Source of the DNA: Kaistella treverensis
GTDB lineage: Bacteria; Bacteroidota; Bacteroidia; Flavobacteriales; Weeksellaceae
DNA length: 64,000 bases
NCBI RefSeq assembly: GCF_900114045.1
Contig: NZ_FORQ01000004.1
Span: 164,709-228,708 of the forward strand
Reading direction: 5' to 3'
Shown piece after piece: positions 56,639 through 63,949 of this stretch. Both the position numbers and the translations under genes were made by a program. Position 1 is the stretch's first letter, and the number at the start of each line of letters is the position of its first letter. A model generated the notes under the pieces. That model had not been told where the DNA came from. It worked only from the letters and a program-made list of their open reading frames with translations, and did not search any database.

Positions 56639-57181
56639 GTGAACATTTTAGACATTCAAAATAAGACTGTTCAGGTTGACAATTACCAAGCGACATTTTT
56701 GACGCTTAAAATTGACGACCAGTTATTTCGTTTTGACCTTATTGACAAAAAGGAATTCCACTTAAAAAAGGGAACACTTGGACAGTTTAGTACTTATGAA
56801 ACACATCCATTACTTATTGACTATAATGAAAATATTGTAACGACCTACATAAACTCAAAGCCAGACAATTTTGACAATTTTGTGGCTGACTTTGAAAATG
56901 CAATAAACGAAATAACCGAAGGTTGGCGTAACTGGACAAATTATGTTTCGGACAGAAATATAAACTTTACGGTAGACACTTTTTTAAGCAATGTAAAAAG
57001 CGGAACAGGAAAACTAATGGAAGCTCCTTTTTCAATTGCACAAAAAGCAATTAAGGTTTGTGACAAACATAATGTTGCGACTAAAACATTTGGAAATGAA
57101 TTAAAGCAAGACAACTTTAAACTAATATTCATTGGCGACAATTATGTAATCGCAAAGGAATTTAGACGACATTTCAATTGA
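56639..57181 (+). CDS. cassette 8: hypothetical protein
   Basis: A 180-residue soluble protein from a GTG start 20 bases after the cassette tag. The N-terminal half is beta-rich (VQVDNYQATFLTLKIDDQLF, EFHLKKGTLGQFSTYETHPL), the C-terminal half helical (APFSIAQKAIKVCDKHNV). I do not recognise a family. Confidence 0.55.
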   Translation: MNILDIQNKTVQVDNYQATFLTLKIDDQLFRFDLIDKKEFHLKKGTLGQFSTYETHPLLIDYNENIVTTYINSKPDNFDNFVADFENAINEITEGWRNWTNYVSDRNINFTVDTFLSNVKSGTGKLMEAPFSIAQKAIKVCDKHNVATKTFGNELKQDNFKLIFIGDNYVIAKEFRRHFN

Positions 57182-57197
57182 CAATGGAAAGAAAGGC

Positions 57198-57334
57198 TAC
57201 CTATAACAGGCGTTTGGCAAAAAAGCGGGTTCAGTGCTTAATGAAGCTTTGTGCTTCGTATCAAATTCAGTGCTGGCTGACAGTTTAGTGCTTCGAAATC
57301 CGCTTCTTCGCCAAGCGCCAAAACGTCAGCAGTA
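57198..57334 (+). repeat. attC-like site 8
   Basis: Opens TACCTATAAC, exact reverse complement of start GTTATAGGTA. Arms GGCGTTTGGCAAAAAAGCGG and CCGCTTCTTCGCCAAGCGCC, mismatched at positions 5, 11 and 14. The closing core is GTCA instead of GTTA. Confidence 0.8.
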
Positions 57335-57394
57335 ATTCAAACACCATAAATATACAGACAAATAAATAGGACCTTTAAATAAATTAACATTATT

Positions 57395-57955
57395 ATGAAT
57401 ACACATAAATGTACTTATATTTTCCTCTTTTTTTTTGCGACTTTGACAGTTCATAGTCAGACATTAAAAAATACTTCATACAAAAATCAATCAGGTGAAA
57501 AGGTCTTACGTCTTGAATGTGTTCTGCCAGTTAGCTTAAATGATGCGTGGGAACTTTTCACAACTGACGAAAAATTAAAAAAATGGATAGCACCATTAGC
57601 CCATATAGAATTGAAAGCGGGTGGCTTTATTATCACAAACTATGACAAATCAAAAAGTCTGTCAGACAGCAGTTCAATTAAATTACCGATTACAAGCTTT
57701 ATTGACAACGAAATACTTGTATTGAAAGTTATCCTCAATGATAATTTTGTAAAAAGCGTAAGAGAGAGTGATGGAAATCTTCAAGAAATTATTCAATTTA
57801 GAAAGGTTGACGACAAGCACACAAAAATAGTTTCATCTATGATAGGTTGGGGAACAGGAACTGACTGGGACAAAACCTATGATTTTTTTGTGAAAGGCAA
57901 CGAATGGACATACCAAGAACTACTAAATAATTACAATAAAAATTCACAGCAATGA
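57395..57955 (+). CDS. cassette 9: exported SRPBCC/AHSA1-like protein
   Basis: A 186-residue protein. Residues 1-21 are a signal peptide (YIFLFFFATLTVHSQ). The rest follows the START/AHSA1 fold that binds small hydrophobic ligands: VLPVSLNDAWELFTTDEKLK, KWIAPLAHIELKAGGFIITN, and the C-terminal helix WDKTYDFFVKGNEWTYQELL. An exported member is less usual than the cytoplasmic ones. Its ligand is unknown. Confidence 0.72.
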   Translation: MNTHKCTYIFLFFFATLTVHSQTLKNTSYKNQSGEKVLRLECVLPVSLNDAWELFTTDEKLKKWIAPLAHIELKAGGFIITNYDKSKSLSDSSSIKLPITSFIDNEILVLKVILNDNFVKSVRESDGNLQEIIQFRKVDDKHTKIVSSMIGWGTGTDWDKTYDFFVKGNEWTYQELLNNYNKNSQQ

Positions 57956-57964
57956 CAGAAGAAC

Positions 57965-58103
57965 AAACGTTAACAGCGTTTTGGCTTAATTGCGAGTTCA
58001 GTGGTAAATTGAAGTGTAGTAATTCTCATAAACATTTGTGCGTGGTTGATTAGTATAGTGCTCCAAATCGGTCATTAAGCCAAGCCGCCAACCGTTATGC
58101 GGC
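57965..58103 (+). repeat. attC-like site 9 (divergent)
   Basis: Arms GCGTTTTGGCTTAATTGCGA and TCGGTCATTAAGCCAAGCCG pair less regularly, and the opening AAACGTTAAC does not match its cassette's start GTCAGCAGTA. It is the only site that breaks the start/end rule outright. Confidence 0.65.
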
Positions 58104-58197
58104 AGCTTAAAGACTACACTTCACGTAAACCGATACACACGATATTGTCGTCTACCTGACTTTTCAAGTAAGACAATCATTTTTTTTCTTTTTCAAA

Positions 58198-58236
58198 AAA
58201 TATTTATTGTTTATCAATAAATATTTATTACTTTTG
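58198..58236 (+). promoter_or_regulatory. cassette 10 promoter with overlapping operator palindrome
   Basis: TTG (58207) and TACTTTTG (58229-58236) are 19 bases apart, a good Bacteroidota promoter. AAATATTTATTG and CAATAAATATTT (58198-58226) form a perfect 12-bp inverted repeat over the -33 box, a likely binding site for the HTH protein encoded in the same cassette. Confidence 0.7.
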
Positions 58237-58262
58237 CTACCTCATTACAAATTTATATCACA

Positions 58263-58799
58263 ATGTCAAAAACAAACAAATTCGTTTTTTGGGGCTTATA
58301 TACGGTAGCTTGGCTCATTTTTGTAGGTTTATCTATTGAAGCGGGCGGCTTAATAGTAAATTTCATTTTTAGTCTGTTTAAGCCAGAGTTTCTCCCAAAT
58401 CTTTATCAAAAGCTCGACTTAACTGAATTGTATAGAGAAAGCAGAATGGCATTTTTCGGTGTTTATAGCTTTATCCTAACCATTTCAGTTTTAAAAGCCG
58501 TTATGTTTTACATAGTTATTAGACTCATGCACAAAATGGATTTGACAAAACCCTTCAACACTTTTGTTGCGAGACAAATTTTACTCATTAGTTATTACAC
58601 CCTTTCAATTGGGTTGTTAAGTTACATAGCCAAAGAGGTTACTAAAAATTTGATGCATCACGGTTTAGCTAGCAACATATTAAACCCGTTTTGGGAAGAC
58701 AGTCAAGCATTTATTCTAATGGGAGCAGTTGTATATATTATTGCAACTATTTTCAAAAAAGGAGTACATATTCAAAACGAAAACGATTTAACTGTATAA
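58263..58799 (+). CDS. cassette 10, gene 1: DUF2975-family membrane protein
   Basis: A 178-residue protein with four hydrophobic helices (YTVAWLIFVGLSIEAGGLIV, YSFILTISVLKAVMFYIVI, ILLISYYTLSIGLLSYI, AFILMGAVVYIIATIFKKG). The pattern MDLTKPFNTFVARQI is typical of DUF2975, a family usually paired with a small YozG/XRE-like regulator, as here after three bases. Its role is unknown. Confidence 0.8.
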   Translation: MSKTNKFVFWGLYTVAWLIFVGLSIEAGGLIVNFIFSLFKPEFLPNLYQKLDLTELYRESRMAFFGVYSFILTISVLKAVMFYIVIRLMHKMDLTKPFNTFVARQILLISYYTLSIGLLSYIAKEVTKNLMHHGLASNILNPFWEDSQAFILMGAVVYIIATIFKKGVHIQNENDLTV

Positions 58800-58802
58800 A
58801 CT

Positions 58803-59024
58803 ATGCCAATCATTGTAAATTTAGATGTAATGATGGCAAAGCGAAAGATGTCGCTTAATGAGCTGTCAGAAAATGTTGAGTTGACTCTTTCAAATCTTTC
58901 TATATTAAAAACGGGAAAAGCAAAAGCAATACGTTTTAGCACTTTAGAAGCTATTTGTAAGGCTTTACACTGCCAGCCTGCTGATATTTTGGAATATGTA
59001 AGTGAACAGAAGAAAAGCACGTAA
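58803..59024 (+). CDS. cassette 10, gene 2: YozG-like HTH regulator
   Basis: A 73-residue XRE/Cro-type DNA-binding protein: PIIVNLDVMMAKRKMSLNEL, SENVELTLSNLSILKTGKAK (helix-turn-helix) and STLEAICKALHCQPADILEY. This is the standard partner of DUF2975 proteins. It probably represses its own operon through the palindrome at 58198. Confidence 0.87.
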   Translation: MPIIVNLDVMMAKRKMSLNELSENVELTLSNLSILKTGKAKAIRFSTLEAICKALHCQPADILEYVSEQKKST

Positions 59025-59146
59025 CTTTAAACAAAAAGTAAAACACAGTGACACATTTTGACATTCACAGTAACTACAAATTAGTAAGAAGGACAATATC
59101 AAAAATCAAGACGAAATGACTTTGATAGCAAAACTTCCTGAACTGA

Positions 59147-59280
59147 ACACCATATTTTTTTTAAAAGTTATGTCAAACGCTTACAAATGTTTACATATGC
59201 CTATATTATTGTTTTTCAATCAATTGCCGCATAATTAAACACTATTTTATTACGTAGGTATTGCGTATATTTGAGAGTTA
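59147..59280 (+). repeat. array leader, copy 2
   Basis: A 134-base near-copy of 50701-50834, again ending in GAGAGTTA at a cassette core (GTTATCTGCA, 59277) and again with TATATTTG (59266-59273). It stands where the palindrome of cassette 10 is expected, and its TGCCGCATAAT (59225) pairs with that cassette's start GTTATGCGGCA. Confidence 0.75.
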
Positions 59281-59300
59281 TCTGCAAGCTTATCAAAAAT

Positions 59301-59837
59301 ATGGCAAGAACAACATTAGAAGATTTTTTAAGAAGATCTAAAGAAACTCACGGTGACAAATATGACTATTCAAAGGTAAGATATACTACTACCGAAGCTA
59401 GGGTTATAATAGTATGTAGAGAGCACGGTGAATTTGACTTAAGACCTAGAGCACATTATGCGGAAAACAGAGGGTGTCCGCAATGTGACAATAGTCAAAA
59501 AAGTGGGTTTCACAAAAGTATCTGGTATGATAAAAGCAAATATTTGTATTTAATTGAATGCTATGGAAATGGAGAGAAATTTTTAAAATTTGGAGTAACA
59601 ATTACTGATATTGAAACTCGTACTTTGAAAGGTGAGTTACCATATTCCTATAAATTACTTTTTGCTAAGAAAATTAAAATTGGTGAAGAAGCTATGGAGA
59701 TGGAAGCAAAAATAAAAACAAAGTATTCTAGAATTTCTTACAAACCATTTAAACCATTTAGAGGAAGTACAGAATGTTTACCAATAGAAATTAAAGAAAG
59801 TGTATTAAAATATATCAAAAACTTAACTGAAGAATAA
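59301..59837 (+). CDS. cassette 11: zinc-ribbon protein with GIY-YIG-like C-terminus
   Basis: A 178-residue protein; the start is the ATG at 59301 because MARTTLEDFLRRSKETHGDK is the family N-terminus, while an upstream ATG lies in the leader. The N-terminal part has HGDKYDYSKVRYTTTEARVI, CREHGEFDLRPRAHYAENRG and CPQC, a zinc-binding module common in phage and homing nucleases. The C-terminal part YLYLIECYGNGEKFLKFGVT, then an Arg, resembles a GIY-YIG core with Y..L replaced. Nuclease activity is possible but unproven. Confidence 0.65.
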   Translation: MARTTLEDFLRRSKETHGDKYDYSKVRYTTTEARVIIVCREHGEFDLRPRAHYAENRGCPQCDNSQKSGFHKSIWYDKSKYLYLIECYGNGEKFLKFGVTITDIETRTLKGELPYSYKLLFAKKIKIGEEAMEMEAKIKTKYSRISYKPFKPFRGSTECLPIEIKESVLKYIKNLTEE

Positions 59838-59841
59838 AGCC

Positions 59842-59978
59842 TGCAGATAACAAGGGTTTGCCAAAAGCGGGGCTGAAGTTCTTCGATTGAGCATTTGTGC
59901 AAGGCTCAACAGTAGTAATTCTATTGAACTTTTGTACTAAAAATCCCCGCCTTCGGCAAGCCCCGAAACGTTATAAGC
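59842..59978 (+). repeat. attC-like site 11
   Basis: Opens TGCAGATAAC, exact reverse complement of start GTTATCTGCA. Arms AGGGTTTGCCAAAAGCGGGG and CCCCGCCTTCGGCAAGCCCC mismatch at 1, 5, 11 and 14. Confidence 0.82.
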
Positions 59979-60077
59979 AAGCCTAAACAACACATCAATC
60001 TAAGAATCATTTTTAAAAGTGACATACATCATATTTCTATTGAAAAATAAAGATGACCTTTAAGAAAAATTAATACA

Positions 60078-60569
60078 ATGGATCAAACACACATTCACTT
60101 AGTCATCACCCATCTGCCGATATTCGGTTCAATTTTGGGTGGACTTGTTCTTGCTTATGGTCTTTGGACAAAAAGCAATGAGACGAAAGTTGCCGCTTAT
60201 GGTCTATTTTTTCTTTCTTCAATTGGTGCAGGCATTGCATACATAACAGGCGAACCTGCAGAAGAAAGTGTAGAACATTTACCAGGGATTTTTGAAGTAA
60301 CAATCGAAAGACACGAAGATTTTGCAATCTACGCTTTGGTTTCCCTAATCATTTTAGGATTGGCTTCCATCTTAGGAGTATACTTGACTTTGAGAAAATC
60401 GCCTGCCACAAGAACATTTGCATTTGTAATTTTTCTTATTTCATTAGTTAGTTTCGGACTTGTTGCAAGAACAGGCTTTTTAGGTGGACAAATAAGACAT
60501 TCAGAAATTGTGAAAGACCTAACTATTCCACTTAAAAATATTGAAAACCAAGAAGATGATGATGACTAA
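60078..60569 (+). CDS. cassette 12, gene 1: DUF2231-like membrane protein
   Basis: A 163-residue protein with four helices (HLVITHLPIFGSILGGLVLA, AYGLFFLSSIGAGIAYITG, FAIYALVSLIILGLASILG, FAFVIFLISLVSFGLVA). The start DQTHIHLVITHLPIFGS, with its histidines, resembles DUF2231 proteins that may bind heme or metals. It precedes the P-type ATPase gene by 46 bases in the same cassette, so a metal-related role is plausible. Confidence 0.75.
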   Translation: MDQTHIHLVITHLPIFGSILGGLVLAYGLWTKSNETKVAAYGLFFLSSIGAGIAYITGEPAEESVEHLPGIFEVTIERHEDFAIYALVSLIILGLASILGVYLTLRKSPATRTFAFVIFLISLVSFGLVARTGFLGGQIRHSEIVKDLTIPLKNIENQEDDDD

Positions 60570-60615
60570 TAGAGCTAACAAAATCTTTTTTGTATGCAAT
60601 AAAAGTTAGCTTAAA

Positions 60616-63156
60616 ATGCCTGTGAATCAATTTAACATAAAAGGATTAGATAGCGAACAAGTTAACTTTTCAAGAGAAAAATTTGGGCGCAATAAGCTTG
60701 ACTATAAAAAAGAAAACACCTTTTTAGATGTTTTACTTCGGATAGTTAAAGAACCTATGACCATTTTATTGTTGGTGGCCTCTACTATCTATTTTATTAG
60801 TGGTGAAACAGGTAATGGCATTTTTATGGTCGTTGCTATCCTTTTTATCGCTTCCATTTCATTATATCAGGATTCGCGAAGTAAAAACGCCCTTGAAAAA
60901 TTAAAGGATCTGTCCCAACCCCATTGCAAAGTCATTCGGAACGGAGCCCTTATTGAAATAAAAAGTGAAGAATTGGTGGTTGGTGATTTTCTCTTGGTAG
61001 AAGAAGGGACCTCAATCACCGCAGACGGAACCATAGTACAATCGAACGATTTCTCTGTCAATGAATCAATCCTTACAGGCGAATCGCTTGCCGTTTTTAA
61101 GGATAAAGACAAAGAAGACAGATATATTTATAGCGGAACCATTGTATCTAGTGGATTGGCCATTGCTGAAATTACAGCTATTGGCAACGAAACCAAACTG
61201 GGTAAAATTGGAAAGAGTTTAGAGAGCATCAGCGAAGAAAAAACACCTTTAGAAATTCAGGTATCCAATTTTGTCAAATGGATGGCTATCGTAGGGGCTA
61301 TCGTTTTTGTGCTTGTTTGGGTCATCAATTATTGGCAATCAAAACATATTTTAAACAGTTTACTTCAATCGCTTACTTTGGCAATGAGCATTTTACCCGA
61401 AGAAATTCCTGTGGCTTTTACCACCTTTATGGCACTCGGGGCGTGGCGATTAATGAAGTTGGGAATTGTAGTAAAACAAACCAAAACCGTAGAAACCCTT
61501 GGAAGTGCTACGGTAATCTGTACAGACAAAACGGGAACGATTACTGAAAACAAAATGAGTTTGGCCAAACTGTTTGTTTTGAAAAATAATAAAATTGTAA
61601 GCCCTCAAGAAGAATTAAACGACAGCGATAAAGAGCTTATAGAATTATCTATGTGGGCAAGTGAACCCATTCCGTTCGACCCTATGGAAGTGGCATTGCA
61701 TCAAGCATATAAAAACCTGATACAAACTGATGAACGACCTAATTTCACACTCGTTCACGAATATCCTTTAGGCGGCAAACCTCCAATGATGACGCACATT
61801 TTTTCGGATAGTAATGGTCGCAAAATTATTGCCGCCAAAGGCGCGCCCGAAGCATTAATCAATGTATCTAATCTAAACGAAACGGAAATACAACAAATCC
61901 ATTATGCTATCGAGGTTTTAGCAACTGAAGGATACAGGGTTTTAGGTGTAGGTGTTTCAAATTTTGAAGGTGAAGATTATCCTTCACAACAACAAGATTT
62001 ACCTTTTGAATTTAAGGGGATAGTTGCCTTTTATGACCCGCCAAAAAAGAATATTCAGCGAGTAATGGAAGATTTTTATACCGCAGGCATACAAGTGAAA
62101 ATTATTACGGGTGATAATGCAGCTACAACAGCTTCCATTGCAAAGCAAATTGGTTTTAAAGATTATGATAAAACCATTTCGGGAGATGAGCTGATGGAAC
62201 TATCGGAGAATGAATTGAAGACTCGGGTGATGGACACGGCCATTTTCACTCGAATGTTTCCCGAAGCCAAGCTGAAAATAATCAATGCTTTAAAATCCAA
62301 CAATCAAATAGTAGCAATGACTGGTGATGGCGTAAATGATGGCCCTGCTTTAAAAGCGGCACATATTGGCATTGCAATGGGACAAAAAGGAACTGAGATT
62401 GCCAAGCAGGCAGCTTCCTTAATTTTATTGGAAGATGACTTATCCAAAATGGTGGAAGCCGTGGCAATGGGAAGAAAAATATATACCAATCTAAAAAAAG
62501 CCATTCAATACATCATTTCTATACATATCCCAATCATTCTCACGGTATTCATTCCATTAGCCCTCGGCTGGATTTATCCGAATATTTTTTCTCCGATACA
62601 CATCATTTTTTTAGAGTTAATTATGGGACCCACTTGCTCCATAATCTACGAAAATGAACCGATGGAACCGAACACAATGTCGCAAAAACCGAAACCACTA
62701 TCCACTACCTTCTTCAATCTAAAAGAGCTTTCTATTAGTATTATGCAGGGATTCGTCATTACAATTGGAACATTGTCTGTTTATCAGTTAGCGGTGGCAA
62801 GTGGTTACAATGAAGCGATTACGCGAACAATGGTTTTCACCGTTTTAATAACGGCCAATATTTTTCTTACATTAATCAACCGTTCATTTTATTATTCTAT
62901 TTTAACGACCTTGAAGTATAAGAATAATATGGTTTTATTTATTATCTTTATTACAATCGCTCTAGTGGGGTTAATACTTTATGTAAATCCTTTGACTGTA
63001 TTTTTTGAATTTGAAGGGTTGAATTTGAATCAACTTTTAACCAGTATAATAATCGGTTTTATTTCCGTTATTTGGTATGAAATAATAAAAATAATAAAGC
63101 GAGCAAAAGTAAGTATAATAGAAAGGCCAGCTTATAACAGCGTGTATGAAAAATAG
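60616..63156 (+). CDS. cassette 12, gene 2: cation-translocating P-type ATPase
   Basis: An 846-residue P-type ATPase. The actuator domain carries ILTGESLAVFK, helix M4 carries ILPEEIPVAFTTFMALGAW, the phosphorylation site is VICTDKTGTITENKM, and the hinge is MTGDGVNDGPALKAAHIGIA. Ten membrane helices and no N-terminal metal-binding domain place it with the Ca/Mg-type (P2/P3-like) pumps. The ion is unknown. Its last nine codons (AYNSVYEK, then TAG) lie in the opening core and left arm of the cassette's own palindrome. A pump of this size is exceptional cassette cargo. Confidence 0.9.
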   Translation: MPVNQFNIKGLDSEQVNFSREKFGRNKLDYKKENTFLDVLLRIVKEPMTILLLVASTIYFISGETGNGIFMVVAILFIASISLYQDSRSKNALEKLKDLSQPHCKVIRNGALIEIKSEELVVGDFLLVEEGTSITADGTIVQSNDFSVNESILTGESLAVFKDKDKEDRYIYSGTIVSSGLAIAEITAIGNETKLGKIGKSLESISEEKTPLEIQVSNFVKWMAIVGAIVFVLVWVINYWQSKHILNSLLQSLTLAMSILPEEIPVAFTTFMALGAWRLMKLGIVVKQTKTVETLGSATVICTDKTGTITENKMSLAKLFVLKNNKIVSPQEELNDSDKELIELSMWASEPIPFDPMEVALHQAYKNLIQTDERPNFTLVHEYPLGGKPPMMTHIFSDSNGRKIIAAKGAPEALINVSNLNETEIQQIHYAIEVLATEGYRVLGVGVSNFEGEDYPSQQQDLPFEFKGIVAFYDPPKKNIQRVMEDFYTAGIQVKIITGDNAATTASIAKQIGFKDYDKTISGDELMELSENELKTRVMDTAIFTRMFPEAKLKIINALKSNNQIVAMTGDGVNDGPALKAAHIGIAMGQKGTEIAKQAASLILLEDDLSKMVEAVAMGRKIYTNLKKAIQYIISIHIPIILTVFIPLALGWIYPNIFSPIHIIFLELIMGPTCSIIYENEPMEPNTMSQKPKPLSTTFFNLKELSISIMQGFVITIGTLSVYQLAVASGYNEAITRTMVFTVLITANIFLTLINRSFYYSILTTLKYKNNMVLFIIFITIALVGLILYVNPLTVFFEFEGLNLNQLLTSIIIGFISVIWYEIIKIIKRAKVSIIERPAYNSVYEK

Positions 63157-63266
63157 CGGGTGAAGTGCTAAACCGAAGGTCAGTGCCTTCTTTGAAACTT
63201 AGTGCAAAATTGAAAGTGAATACCTTTTAATCCGCTACTTCTCATACACGCAAAACGTTAGCAGAA
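63129..63266 (+). repeat. attC-like site 12
   Basis: Opens AGCTTATAAC against start GTTATAAGCA (9 of 10). Arms GCGTGTATGAAAAATAGCGG and CCGCTACTTCTCATACACGC mismatch at 11 and 14. It overlaps the ATPase gene's end. Confidence 0.8.
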
Positions 63267-63279
63267 ATACTTCCCAATT

Positions 63280-63750
63280 ATGCGCAGCATTATTATATCA
63301 GTAATTTTTATGTTTCTAGCATTCGCATGTTCAAAAGTTGAGAACAATAATTCTGAAAAAACAGAAAGTTTTATTAGAGATTGGAAAGTTGTAAGATATC
63401 CTTACTCAAATGCGACACTAACATTACTTAAAAATAACGAATTTAAGTATGAGGAAACTGGTCACATCAGTGAATTATACTCGGAAGGAATTTGGAATAA
63501 AAAAGGCGATACTTTAGTGGTAAATTCCTTTCGACCAAATAAGTGTTTATATGTTGACGACTTTTCTTTAAATAATGAAGAAACTTTTGAGTCAATGGTA
63601 ACAACAATAAATAATTGCTTTCCTGAACCAAATGTTAGAATGTTCACTGAATTTAGTAATGAGAAATTTATCATTAAGAAAGATTCTTTAATTTATCTGA
63701 ATCTCAATAAAGATTACAAACAAAAATATGGCAATTATAAAATTTACTGA
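63280..63750 (+). CDS. cassette 13: lipoprotein, lipocalin-like
   Basis: A 156-residue lipoprotein with signal and lipobox SIIISVIFMFLAFACSK. The mature part (SFIRDWKVVRYPYSNATLTL, NNEFKYEETGHISELYSEGI, WNKKGDTLVVNS) has the W-x2-G/strand spacing of lipocalin-like proteins of Bacteroidota. The function is unknown. Confidence 0.65.
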   Translation: MRSIIISVIFMFLAFACSKVENNNSEKTESFIRDWKVVRYPYSNATLTLLKNNEFKYEETGHISELYSEGIWNKKGDTLVVNSFRPNKCLYVDDFSLNNEETFESMVTTINNCFPEPNVRMFTEFSNEKFIIKKDSLIYLNLNKDYKQKYGNYKIY

Positions 63751-63759
63751 AAAAAGTAC

Positions 63760-63897
63760 TTCTGCTAACAAAGGTTTGGCAATAGCGGGCGGGAAGTTTT
63801 CAATTGTAGATTTTTGCTTCGATAGAAAATTGTATTTTAGTTGAAAGTTTCGGCTTCGAAATGCCCGCCATCGCCAAGCCCCGAAACGTTGTGCGTC
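63760..63897 (+). repeat. attC-like site 13
   Basis: Opens TTCTGCTAAC, exact reverse complement of start GTTAGCAGAA. Arms AAGGTTTGGCAATAGCGGGC and GCCCGCCATCGCCAAGCCCC; closely related to site 2. Confidence 0.82.
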
Positions 63898-63949
63898 ATA
63901 TTTCTACCAGACCGAATATCAATCATTAACATAAAATAAATTTAACAAA

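Noticed and set aside
51421..63897. CRISPR array made of the repeated palindromes
   Set aside because: The repeats are 136-198 bases, variable in sequence, 0.5-3.3 kb apart and separated by real genes; no cas gene is present.
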